From the IMG/VR virus record IMGVR_UViG_3300010160_004173, positions 1-25,331 of that record: a stretch of 25,331 nt of DNA. The stretch is one strand, 5' to 3'. Every line of letters starts with the position of its first letter. The first letter of the stretch is position 1. Below the pieces are notes generated by a model. It had not been told where the DNA came from, searched no databases, and saw only the letters and a list, made by a program, of their open reading frames with translations. A program made the translations under genes and the position numbers. Below, piece by piece: positions 1-5,608 of the stretch. The DNA is from a virus.

Positions 1-1
1 C

Positions 2-142
2 AAAAATAAATTGTGGGAGATATGCGACAAAGGAATTAACGATGCAGCCATATTAGCTCTTACGAAAAGAATTAACGGTGGTACTCACGGATTAGCAGAT
101 CGTTCAGAAAAAACTAAAAAGTACTACGAATACGTTAAATAG
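2..142 (+). CDS. Endolysin, GH19 chitinase/lysozyme-like, C-terminal end only
   Basis: The window opens inside a reading frame that ends in TAG at 140-142, giving 46 residues. The end contains KRINGGTHGLADR followed by a short lysine/tyrosine-rich tail. An R-I-N-G-G-x-x-G-L-x-D-R segment is typical of the C-terminal part of the GH19 (chitinase-like) catalytic domain used by many phage endolysins to cut peptidoglycan glycan strands. The catalytic glutamates lie upstream of the window and cannot be checked. A holin-like gene starts 11 bases downstream, followed by two spanin-like genes, which supports a lysis role. The alternative is a virion-associated GH19 hydrolase, which is less likely next to a holin. 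Confidence 0.72.
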   Translation, partial: KNKLWEICDKGINDAAILALTKRINGGTHGLADRSEKTKKYYEYVK

Positions 143-153
143 GTAAATATAAT

Positions 154-579
154 ATGAAAACTTCACTTTTAATTACATTATCATTGACAACAGCTTGCGC
201 ATTTATCGGTTCATACTTTATGAATCTAACAGCAGATAACATCGAACAATACCTTTCAGTAGCATTTGTAATATTTGCTGATGGGTTCTTCGGAGTATGG
301 GCTGGAGTTAAGAGAGAAGGATTTCAGACTTTTAAAGCATTAAGTGTACTAAAAACTTTTATATTTTGGACAGTAATGCTTTCAGCCATATTGACAATAG
401 AAAAAGGATTTACTGGAACAGGCTGGTTAAGTGAGACTATCATGGCTCCCTTCCTAGTGTTCCAGTTAATTTCTATTTTAAAAAATGCCTCAATGGTAGG
501 TGTTGTAAAAAACGAATTACTTACTCAAATATTGGATAAGTTAGATAAACATAAAGGAGATAGAGATGTTACAGAATAA
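154..579 (+). CDS. Phage holin-like membrane protein
   Basis: This 141-residue protein has about four hydrophobic segments, near residues 4-22, 33-51, 65-83 and 93-111, and ends in a short charged tail rich in K, D and E. The stretch FADGFFGVWAGVKREG resembles the D-x-x-x-G-x-x-x-x-x-K-x core of the Phage_holin_4 family. In such phages the holin accumulates in the inner membrane and opens it at a set time so the endolysin can reach the cell wall. The position directly after the endolysin end and overlapping the next gene by 14 bases fits a lysis cassette. Family membership is inferred from topology, motif and context. Confidence 0.62.
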   Translation: MKTSLLITLSLTTACAFIGSYFMNLTADNIEQYLSVAFVIFADGFFGVWAGVKREGFQTFKALSVLKTFIFWTVMLSAILTIEKGFTGTGWLSETIMAPFLVFQLISILKNASMVGVVKNELLTQILDKLDKHKGDRDVTE

Positions 580-919
580 ACAAAACATTTTATTGGTTTT
601 AGTAATTGTATTAATAGGTTATAATATATTCACTACAAACAGTATTAGAACAGACGTTAAAGGATACGAAGCTAGAATAGAATCAGTTCAAACTAAAATT
701 GATTCAGCACAAGTAGTCAATAAACAAATCGATGTTAAGATCGATTCAGTAAAAGAGAATGTAGTTTCTATTACAAAAGAAATACACCACATAGATAATA
801 CCATAACAATTGTAAAAAAACAAACAGATGAAAAAATTAATACTGTTGATAAGTTTTCTAACGCTGAGCTTGAATTCTTTTTCACAAACAGATACAACCA
901 AGGTAACACTACCAACTAA
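566..919 (+). CDS. Spanin-like inner-membrane coiled-coil protein (Rz-like)
   Basis: This 117-residue protein has one N-terminal membrane segment (about residues 8-26, ILLVLVIVLIGYNIF). It is followed by a long polar helix with repeated K-I-D-S-type units and regular isoleucine and valine spacing, as expected of a coiled coil. That is the layout of an inner-membrane spanin (Rz type), which in Gram-negative hosts joins an outer-membrane partner to fuse the two membranes in the last step of lysis. It overlaps the holin by 14 bases and the next gene by 92 bases in another frame, much as Rz and Rz1 overlap. No sequence motif proves the assignment. A generic membrane-anchored coiled-coil protein is the alternative. 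Confidence 0.5.
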   Translation: MLQNKQNILLVLVIVLIGYNIFTTNSIRTDVKGYEARIESVQTKIDSAQVVNKQIDVKIDSVKENVVSITKEIHHIDNTITIVKKQTDEKINTVDKFSNAELEFFFTNRYNQGNTTN

Positions 920-1226
920 AGTAGTAAGACTAGCAGCAAAAGACTTAGTTCGCTATGATGGATGTAAGGTAGAATTAAAACTTACTCAAGATAAAGTAAT
1001 TAAATTACAGGAAAGAGAAGTACAGAAAGATACTATTATCAACTTCTTAACTGTTAAAGATAAGAACAATCAGTTCATCATTGGACAGAAAGATGTTCAA
1101 ATTGGAGAGTACAAAGGAATGACTGATGACTTGAAGAAAGAACTAAGAGGACAGAGGAATAAAACATTTTGGTATAAGGTACTCTCTTTTGTGAGTCTAT
1201 CAACAGCATTATACTTTGCAAAATAA
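828..1226 (+). CDS. Secreted protein with C-terminal membrane anchor, spanin partner candidate
   Basis: The 132 residues begin with a clear signal peptide (MKKLILLISFLTLSLNSFSQ). The SFSQ end is typical of Bacteroidota signal peptidase I sites, where the mature protein starts with Gln. The middle, about residues 40-110, is a charged, probably coiled-coil region. A hydrophobic segment (WYKVLSFVSLSTALYF) sits at the extreme C-terminus. No lipobox cysteine is seen, so it is not a standard Rz1-type lipoprotein; the only cysteine is in RYDGCKVE. The start lies inside the preceding spanin-like gene, which is typical of spanin pairs. It may bridge the membranes alone or with that partner. A terminator follows immediately. 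Function is inferred from topology and location. Confidence 0.45.
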   Translation: MKKLILLISFLTLSLNSFSQTDTTKVTLPTKVVRLAAKDLVRYDGCKVELKLTQDKVIKLQEREVQKDTIINFLTVKDKNNQFIIGQKDVQIGEYKGMTDDLKKELRGQRNKTFWYKVLSFVSLSTALYFAK

Positions 1227-1233
1227 TTAAACC

Positions 1234-1258
1234 AAGGCTTGTTTTTACAGGCCTTTTT
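1234..1258 (+). terminator. Rho-independent terminator after the lysis genes
   Basis: AAGGCTTG (1234-1241) pairs with CAGGCCTT (1248-1255) over eight positions with one T-G wobble, around a TTTTTA loop. TTT follows directly, inside a longer T run. It lies 7 bases after the stop of the preceding gene and before the next promoterless-looking start at 1279. The same stem recurs at 2335-2356. Confidence 0.8.
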
Positions 1259-1278
1259 AATCACAAACAGTTATACAT

Positions 1279-2331
1279 ATGCAAGAAATTAAGAAAAGAA
1301 TATTCCCATTCATTATAGCACTATCAGCACTATCAGTAAGTGCTTCAGCAGCTTACTATTCCGTTACAGGACTTAGTAAATTATTTGCAGGAGCCTCTAC
1401 TCAAGTAATGGTAATGGCAGGAAGCCTAGAGGTAGCTAAACTTGTTATAGCGTCTCTACTGTACCAGTATTGGAATGAGTTAAACAAAGTACTACGAACG
1501 TATTTAGTAGTAGCAGCAACAGTATTAATACTTATTACATCTATAGGGATTTACGGATACCTATCTGCTGCATACCAAACAACAGCCTCTCAAGCTGGAA
1601 ATGCAGAAGCACAAGTTGTATTATTAGAAACAAAAAAGCAGAACTTTGTACAGCAGAGGGATTTATATGCTAGAGAAAAAGATAATCTAGTAAAAGGAAT
1701 TGAGCAACTACAGACAGGATTATCGAATAGTAGAAATAGCCGTGTAGATAAAAGAGGTAACTTGATACAATCCTCTGATGCAGCAAGCAGGAAATCTTTT
1801 GAAAGACAATTAGATAACTCTACAACAAGGCAGAGTGAAGTTAGTACTAAACTGGACGAACTAAACAATAAAATATTTGAACTAGACTCTCAGATTGTAG
1901 AAACGAGGACAGGAAATGATAAAGCAGGAGAATTAGGTCCATTAAAATATATAAGTACATTGACAGGTACTTCTATGGATAGAATTATAAACTGGTTACT
2001 TCTTATTATTGTATTTGTATTTGATCCTCTAGCTATTGCACTTGTTATAGCTGCCAATTTTGCCTTTAGTAGAATAACTGCTGTAGAGAAGAAACAGGAA
2101 GAACATTTTATTGAAGAAATTCCAGAAGAGGAAATAAAGGTGGTATTAGAAAAAATAAAAGAAGAACCACAAGATAAAGAAGAGGAGAGGGTTGAAGAAG
2201 AAATACCGCAGGAAGGTAAAAAATACTCCCCAGGAAGGATACTACGTAAACAGCCAAATAAGTACTTAGTTGATTTAGGTAACGGAGTACAAGAGTGGAT
2301 GAGGAAGAGAGATTACTTCAAAAGAAAATAG
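1279..2331 (+). CDS. Multi-pass membrane protein with large coiled-coil domain
   Basis: The 350-residue protein has three hydrophobic segments near residues 10-30, 42-62 and 73-97. A long Q/N/K/E-rich coiled-coil region follows (about 105-210), then a fourth membrane segment around 235-265 containing FDPLAIALVIAAN. Next comes a strongly acidic stretch (about 270-312, many EE pairs) and a basic C-terminus ending in RKRDYFKRK. The small-residue-rich segment VMAGSLEVAKLVIASLL resembles membrane proteins I recall from marine T4-like phages, annotated only as coil-containing proteins. The role is unknown; an inner-membrane scaffold or superinfection-related factor would be a guess. The gene stands alone between two matching terminators, so it is probably its own transcription unit. 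Confidence 0.6.
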   Translation: MQEIKKRIFPFIIALSALSVSASAAYYSVTGLSKLFAGASTQVMVMAGSLEVAKLVIASLLYQYWNELNKVLRTYLVVAATVLILITSIGIYGYLSAAYQTTASQAGNAEAQVVLLETKKQNFVQQRDLYAREKDNLVKGIEQLQTGLSNSRNSRVDKRGNLIQSSDAASRKSFERQLDNSTTRQSEVSTKLDELNNKIFELDSQIVETRTGNDKAGELGPLKYISTLTGTSMDRIINWLLLIIVFVFDPLAIALVIAANFAFSRITAVEKKQEEHFIEEIPEEEIKVVLEKIKEEPQDKEEERVEEEIPQEGKKYSPGRILRKQPNKYLVDLGNGVQEWMRKRDYFKRK

Positions 2332-2334
2332 AGA

Positions 2335-2360
2335 AAGGCTTGCTTATGCAGGCCTTTTTT
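2335..2360 (+). terminator. Rho-independent terminator after the membrane coiled-coil gene
   Basis: AAGGCTTGC (2335-2343) pairs with GCAGGCCTT (2348-2356) over nine positions with one T-G wobble. The loop is TTAT and TTTT follows. It begins 4 bases after the upstream stop. The stem matches the terminator at 1234-1258 base for base over eight pairs. Confidence 0.85.
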
Positions 2361-2390
2361 CTTATATTATAGTTATATAAAAATGTTATT
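2359..2390 (+). promoter_or_regulatory. Candidate promoter region upstream of the DUF3310-like gene
   Basis: The 30 bases between the terminator and the ATG at 2391 are almost pure A/T and include TTCTTATATT (2359-2368) and TTATATAA. A new transcript must start about here if the preceding terminator is effective. The TTCTTATATT 10-mer recurs at 24325-24334, also a few tens of bases before a gene start. No consensus for this phage is known to me, so this is a weak call based on position. Confidence 0.3.
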
Positions 2391-2660
2391 ATGAATGATA
2401 GAGAAGCCATCTTTACTATTGACGAACCAAGTCAAAAGAAAGAATTAGTAAACCACCCAAACCATTACGGAGGAAAAGATAATCCCTACGAAGCCATAAA
2501 AGTTATTGAAGCCTGGAAGTTAGGTTTCTGTTTAGGAAATACTATTAAGTATATTTCAAGAGCTGGAAAAAAAGATGATACAGTCCAGGAGCTTGAAAAA
2601 GCTTTATGGTATTTAAAAAGAGAAATCAAAAACTTAAAAGATGGCAAAGAAAACTCTTAA
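2391..2660 (+). CDS. DUF3310-like small phage protein
   Basis: The 89-residue protein carries the pattern of the DUF3310 family, seen in many phages and labelled in some databases as a nucleotide-kinase-like protein without firm proof. It has VNHPNHYGG near residue 20, YEAIKVIEAW, then GNTIKYISRAGKK and a final ELEKALWYLKREI helix. Conserved H, Y and R-A-G positions are all present, so the fold should be intact. It is the first gene after a terminator and overlaps the nuclease gene by 20 bases (2641-2660), so the two are likely translated together. A role in phage DNA or nucleotide metabolism is plausible because of that pairing, but the biochemical activity is not established. Confidence 0.75.
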   Translation: MNDREAIFTIDEPSQKKELVNHPNHYGGKDNPYEAIKVIEAWKLGFCLGNTIKYISRAGKKDDTVQELEKALWYLKREIKNLKDGKENS

Positions 2661-3582
2661 GCAGGTAAGCCTGATAAGAGACTTCTGTAATCCAGTTATA
2701 GATTACAATATCAGCAAATCCATATCGTATAGTCAAACCCTGGCATATAATACTTGTCCACATCAATGGGCATTAAAATATGTTAAAGGATTACAGGAGT
2801 ACAAGCCTTCCATTCATACAGTCTTTGGTACAGCAGTACACGAAGTGATGCAGGAATGGTTAACAGAACTCTATGAAGGAACAGTAAAGAAGTCAAATGA
2901 AATGGATTTGAATACTCTCTTACTGGAGAAGATGCAAACAATTTATGCTCAAGAGAAAGAAAAGTATGGGAAACATTTCTCTACCTCTCAAGAGTTATCT
3001 GAGTTTCATAATGATGGTATTGAAATTCTAGAGTACGTTCGTAAGAAACGCTCTGTTTACTTCGGTACCAAGTACTACAAGCTTGTTGGAGTAGAAATTC
3101 CTCTTATACATAAAATAGCCGAGAATGTATTCTTTAAAGGATATATCGATATTGTTCTATATGACGACCAAGATGACAAATATATTATTCTAGATATCAA
3201 AACATCAACCTCAGGATGGAATGATTGGGCAAAGAAAGACGATAAAAAGCTAGCACAGTTACTTCTTTATAAAGAATTCCTGGCAAGACAATTTGACATA
3301 GATGTCGATAAGGTAGATGTAAAATACTTTATTGTAAAGAGAAAAGTTCCTAAAGATCCAGAATTTGCCGCAATGGGAAGAAGAGTTCAAGAGTTTGTAC
3401 CTCCTTCAGGAAAGATCAAAAGAGGTCAAGCAACAACTGCTCTTACAAAATTTATTAACGATGCCTTTGATAGTCATGGTCAGTATATTGATAAAGAGTA
3501 TGATAAGACTCCTTCAAGATCAAACTGTATGTTTTGCGAGTTTAAAGGAACAGAGCACTGTCATGCAGGTGTTTTAGGATAA
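2641..3582 (+). CDS. PD-(D/E)XK nuclease, Cas4/RecB-like, probable Fe-S cluster
   Basis: This 313-residue protein shows the full motif order of the Cas4/RecB/AddB nuclease group. It has YNTCPHQW with C39, FGTAVHEVM with H67, an acidic VEIP (E152), GYIDIV with D170, LDIK (D185 and K187), and Q206...Y210 after it. Near the end SNCMFCEFKGTEHC supplies C296, C299 and C307. One cysteine before and three after the nuclease core is the arrangement that holds a 4Fe-4S cluster in Cas4, AddB and Dna2. It should be a metal-dependent DNA exonuclease acting in phage recombination, DNA end processing or host DNA breakdown. No cas genes or CRISPR repeats are nearby, so it is a stand-alone phage enzyme. Confidence 0.82.
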   Translation: MAKKTLKQVSLIRDFCNPVIDYNISKSISYSQTLAYNTCPHQWALKYVKGLQEYKPSIHTVFGTAVHEVMQEWLTELYEGTVKKSNEMDLNTLLLEKMQTIYAQEKEKYGKHFSTSQELSEFHNDGIEILEYVRKKRSVYFGTKYYKLVGVEIPLIHKIAENVFFKGYIDIVLYDDQDDKYIILDIKTSTSGWNDWAKKDDKKLAQLLLYKEFLARQFDIDVDKVDVKYFIVKRKVPKDPEFAAMGRRVQEFVPPSGKIKRGQATTALTKFINDAFDSHGQYIDKEYDKTPSRSNCMFCEFKGTEHCHAGVLG

Positions 3583-3588
3583 GGGTAT

Positions 3589-3608
3589 ATTTATATATGT
3601 ATATAAAT
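3589..3608 (+). promoter_or_regulatory. 20-nt AT palindrome, candidate operator for the RHH protein
   Basis: ATTTATATA (3589-3597) and TATATAAAT (3600-3608) are perfect inverted repeats around a TG spacer. The element sits in the 40-base gap before the ribbon-helix-helix gene at 3623 and overlaps the AT-rich stretch that would serve as its promoter. RHH proteins bind palindromic operators and often repress their own gene, so an operator is a reasonable inference. Purely AT composition makes chance palindromes more likely. Confidence 0.45.
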
Positions 3609-3622
3609 TATAAACTATAGAA

Positions 3623-3811
3623 ATGATTAACACTAGCAAAAAATTAACATCAGTTAAAGTAGAAGAGGATCTTCTACAGGAATTCAAAGAACAATGCGTA
3701 AGGCATAAATTTTCTCTACAAAAGCTTGTAGACAGAGCAATTTTTTTATATCTTACAGAAGATAGCTTTAAACAAAAGCTTCACACACAAACAAATATTA
3801 AATTAAAATAG
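3623..3811 (+). CDS. Ribbon-helix-helix DNA-binding protein
   Basis: This 62-residue protein fits the Arc/MetJ/CopG fold. A short basic N-terminus leads into a beta strand (LTSVKVEEDL), then helix A (LLQEFKEQCVRHK), a turn, and helix B (SLQKLVDRAIFLYL). Such proteins dimerise, insert the paired strands into the DNA major groove and act as repressors or antitoxins. There is no toxin-like partner: the next gene is a glycosyltransferase. An autoregulatory phage repressor at the head of the glycan cluster is therefore more likely. A palindrome lies 15-34 bases upstream of the start. It ends 4 bases before the first glycosyltransferase, so it may be co-transcribed with the whole cluster and set its level. 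Confidence 0.65.
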   Translation: MINTSKKLTSVKVEEDLLQEFKEQCVRHKFSLQKLVDRAIFLYLTEDSFKQKLHTQTNIKLK

Positions 3812-3815
3812 TTAC

Positions 3816-4316
3816 ATGAAAGAAAAATTTCGTTATGTTAAGAAAGAGGATCGTAAAAAGATTCTTCTGTTATGCGATGATATTAGGATGCATTCCGGTA
3901 TCGCAACTATGGCCAGAGAGATTGTTATTGGAACATCTCAACACTTTAATTGGATTAATCTAGGAGCGGCTCTTAATCATCCTGAAGCAGGAAAAGGTTT
4001 TGATATCTCAGCAGAGGTAAATAAAATAGCAGGGTTAGAAGATTCGGATGTAAAAGTACTTCCTAATAACGGTTACGGAGATGCAATGCAGATTAGAGGA
4101 CTAATTAACCAGGAACAGCCAGATGCAATTTTCATTTTTACAGATCCAAGATACTGGACTTGGTTATTTGAAATCGAAAGAGAGATTAGAAATTCAATTC
4201 CAATCTACTACCTAAACATTTGGGATGATTATCCAGCACCGCTTTACAACAAACCGTACTACGAGTCATGTGATTTACTAATGGCAATCTCAAAACAAAC
4301 TAAAAATATTAATTAA
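3816..4316 (+). CDS. GT-B glycosyltransferase, N-terminal half before an in-frame stop
   Basis: These 166 residues form the N-terminal Rossmann half of a GT4-like glycosyltransferase. They start with a strand (KKILLLCDDI), then HSGIATMAREI as the glycine-containing acceptor loop, and end at LLMAISKQT where the linker to the second domain begins. The frame then meets TAA at 4314-4316 but continues open in the same frame (from ATA at 4317) through IPHGINEKYF into the ORF at 4395-5258. The two pieces are therefore one 480-residue gene with a single nonsense codon. AAA or GAA at that codon would restore it. As it stands only the acceptor domain would be made, which should be inactive. It follows the RHH gene by 4 bases. 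Confidence 0.7.
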   Translation: MKEKFRYVKKEDRKKILLLCDDIRMHSGIATMAREIVIGTSQHFNWINLGAALNHPEAGKGFDISAEVNKIAGLEDSDVKVLPNNGYGDAMQIRGLINQEQPDAIFIFTDPRYWTWLFEIEREIRNSIPIYYLNIWDDYPAPLYNKPYYESCDLLMAISKQTKNIN

Positions 4317-4394
4317 ATAGTTTTAGGAGAAAAAGCTAAAGATAAAATTATTAAATACATTCCTCATGGAATAAATGAAAAGTATTTCTTTCCT

Positions 4395-5258
4395 ATGACC
4401 TCAGTAGAACAATTAGAAGTGTTAGGTGAATTTAAGAAAGACTTATTTCAAGGAAAAGACATTGAATTCGTAGCATTCTTCAACTCTAGAAACATTAGAA
4501 GAAAATCTCCAGGAGACGTAATTCTATCTTATAGAATGTTCTGTGATTTAATTGGAGAGGAGAAAGCTAAGAAATGTGCCTTAGTAATGCACACACAAGC
4601 TGTAGATGAAAATGGTACAGACCTTAATGCAGTAAGAGAAGCAATTTGTGATGACAGTTATGTAAATGTATTCTTCTCACAAGAGAGATTAGATACTGCA
4701 CAAATGAACTTACTTTATAATATAGCAGACGTAGGAATGCTTATCACTTCAAATGAAGGATGGGGATTATCTCTAACTGAAACTATGATGGCAGGTAAAA
4801 TGATTATTGCCAACGTAACAGGAGGTATGCAAGATCAAATGAGATTTACAGATGAAAATGGTAAGTGGATTGACCTCACCCCAGACTTCCCTTCAAATCA
4901 TAGAGGAACATATAAGGAGTGTGGAGAGTGGGCAATCCCTGTATTTCCTTCAAACATTTCAATGGTTGGCTCAGTTCCAACTCCTTATATCTTTGATGAT
5001 AGATGTAAACCAGAAGACGTAGCTAATGCTTTATTAGAAGTCTATAACATGGGTAAAGAAGAAAGAACAAGAAGAGGTTTATTAGCTAGGGAATGGGTAA
5101 CATCAGACGAATCAGGAATGTCAGCAAGACAGATGTGTGAAAACATTATTGAAGCAATGGATGAAACATTTGAAAAGTTTGTACCAAGATCAAGATACGA
5201 CCTATATAAAGTAGCTGACAGACCAAAAAAATATATCACACATAAATTAATATACTAG
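4395..5258 (+). CDS. GT-B glycosyltransferase, C-terminal (nucleotide-sugar binding) half
   Basis: These 287 residues form the C-terminal domain of the gene that begins at 3816, in the same frame. The signature of GT4-type retaining enzymes is present as SNEGWGLSLTETMMAGK, the E-x7-E motif at local residues 121 and 129. It is followed by GGMQDQM, which normally holds the donor phosphates. The first ATG after the internal stop is 4395, but 26 further coding triplets (4317-4394) precede it and look homologous to the family linker, so 4395 is probably not a natural start. If translated alone the fragment could bind a nucleotide sugar but lacks the acceptor domain. The next gene starts 2 bases after its TAG. 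Confidence 0.7.
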   Translation: MTSVEQLEVLGEFKKDLFQGKDIEFVAFFNSRNIRRKSPGDVILSYRMFCDLIGEEKAKKCALVMHTQAVDENGTDLNAVREAICDDSYVNVFFSQERLDTAQMNLLYNIADVGMLITSNEGWGLSLTETMMAGKMIIANVTGGMQDQMRFTDENGKWIDLTPDFPSNHRGTYKECGEWAIPVFPSNISMVGSVPTPYIFDDRCKPEDVANALLEVYNMGKEERTRRGLLAREWVTSDESGMSARQMCENIIEAMDETFEKFVPRSRYDLYKVADRPKKYITHKLIY

Positions 5259-5260
5259 TT

Positions 5261-5608
5261 ATGAGCAAACCCACATTAGTAGTAAGTTGCCCAATTGACA
5301 CCTACTCAGGATACGGAGCAAGAGCAAGAGATTTCGTACAATCAATTATTGACCTAGATAAATACGAAGTAAGAATAATGTCTCAGAGATGGGGCAATAC
5401 AAGATTTGGATATTTAAAAGATCATCAAAACGAATCTCTAGCATCTAGAATAGTTACAGGATTGAACCAACAGCCAGATGTCTGGATTCAAATTACTGTA
5501 CCGAATGAATTCCAAAAGGTTGGTAAATATAACATTGGAGTAACAGCAGGAATTGAAACCACCATTTGCGATGCTTCATGGATTAAGGATGTAATAATAT
5601 GGACTTAG
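5261..5608 (+). CDS. GT-B glycosyltransferase, N-terminal part before a frame change
   Basis: This reading frame encodes the N-terminal domain of a second GT4-like enzyme: TLVVSCPIDTYSGYGARAR with the glycine-rich acceptor loop, then VWIQITVPNEF and GVTAGIETTICDASWIK. In this protein type W-I-[EK]-G-C/V-N-x-M-D-L follows. Here the frame instead reads KDVIIWT and stops at 5606-5608. Shifting back one base at 5587 gives K-G-C-N-N-M-D-L, which joins the ORF at 5599-6597 exactly. The gene is therefore one unit, 5261-6597, with one missing base, most simply a G lost from an AAGGG run. No slippery heptamer is visible, so programmed frameshifting is unlikely. The final seven residues are not native sequence. 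Confidence 0.68.
   Translation: MSKPTLVVSCPIDTYSGYGARARDFVQSIIDLDKYEVRIMSQRWGNTRFGYLKDHQNESLASRIVTGLNQQPDVWIQITVPNEFQKVGKYNIGVTAGIETTICDASWIKDVIIWT

Noticed and set aside
2641-3582. CRISPR-Cas4 with an array nearby
   Set aside because: No direct-repeat array and no other cas-like gene is present in the window.
3623-3811. Antitoxin of a toxin-antitoxin pair
   Set aside because: No toxin-sized partner is adjacent; the gene is followed by a glycosyltransferase.
3816-5258. General recoding of TAA as an amino acid to explain the internal stop
   Set aside because: TAA, TAG and TGA all terminate other genes in the window at sensible places, so a genome-wide recoding is not supported.
5585-5608. 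Programmed -1 ribosomal frameshifting
   Set aside because: No X-XXY-YYZ slippery heptamer and no obvious downstream hairpin are seen; a missing base is the simpler reading.
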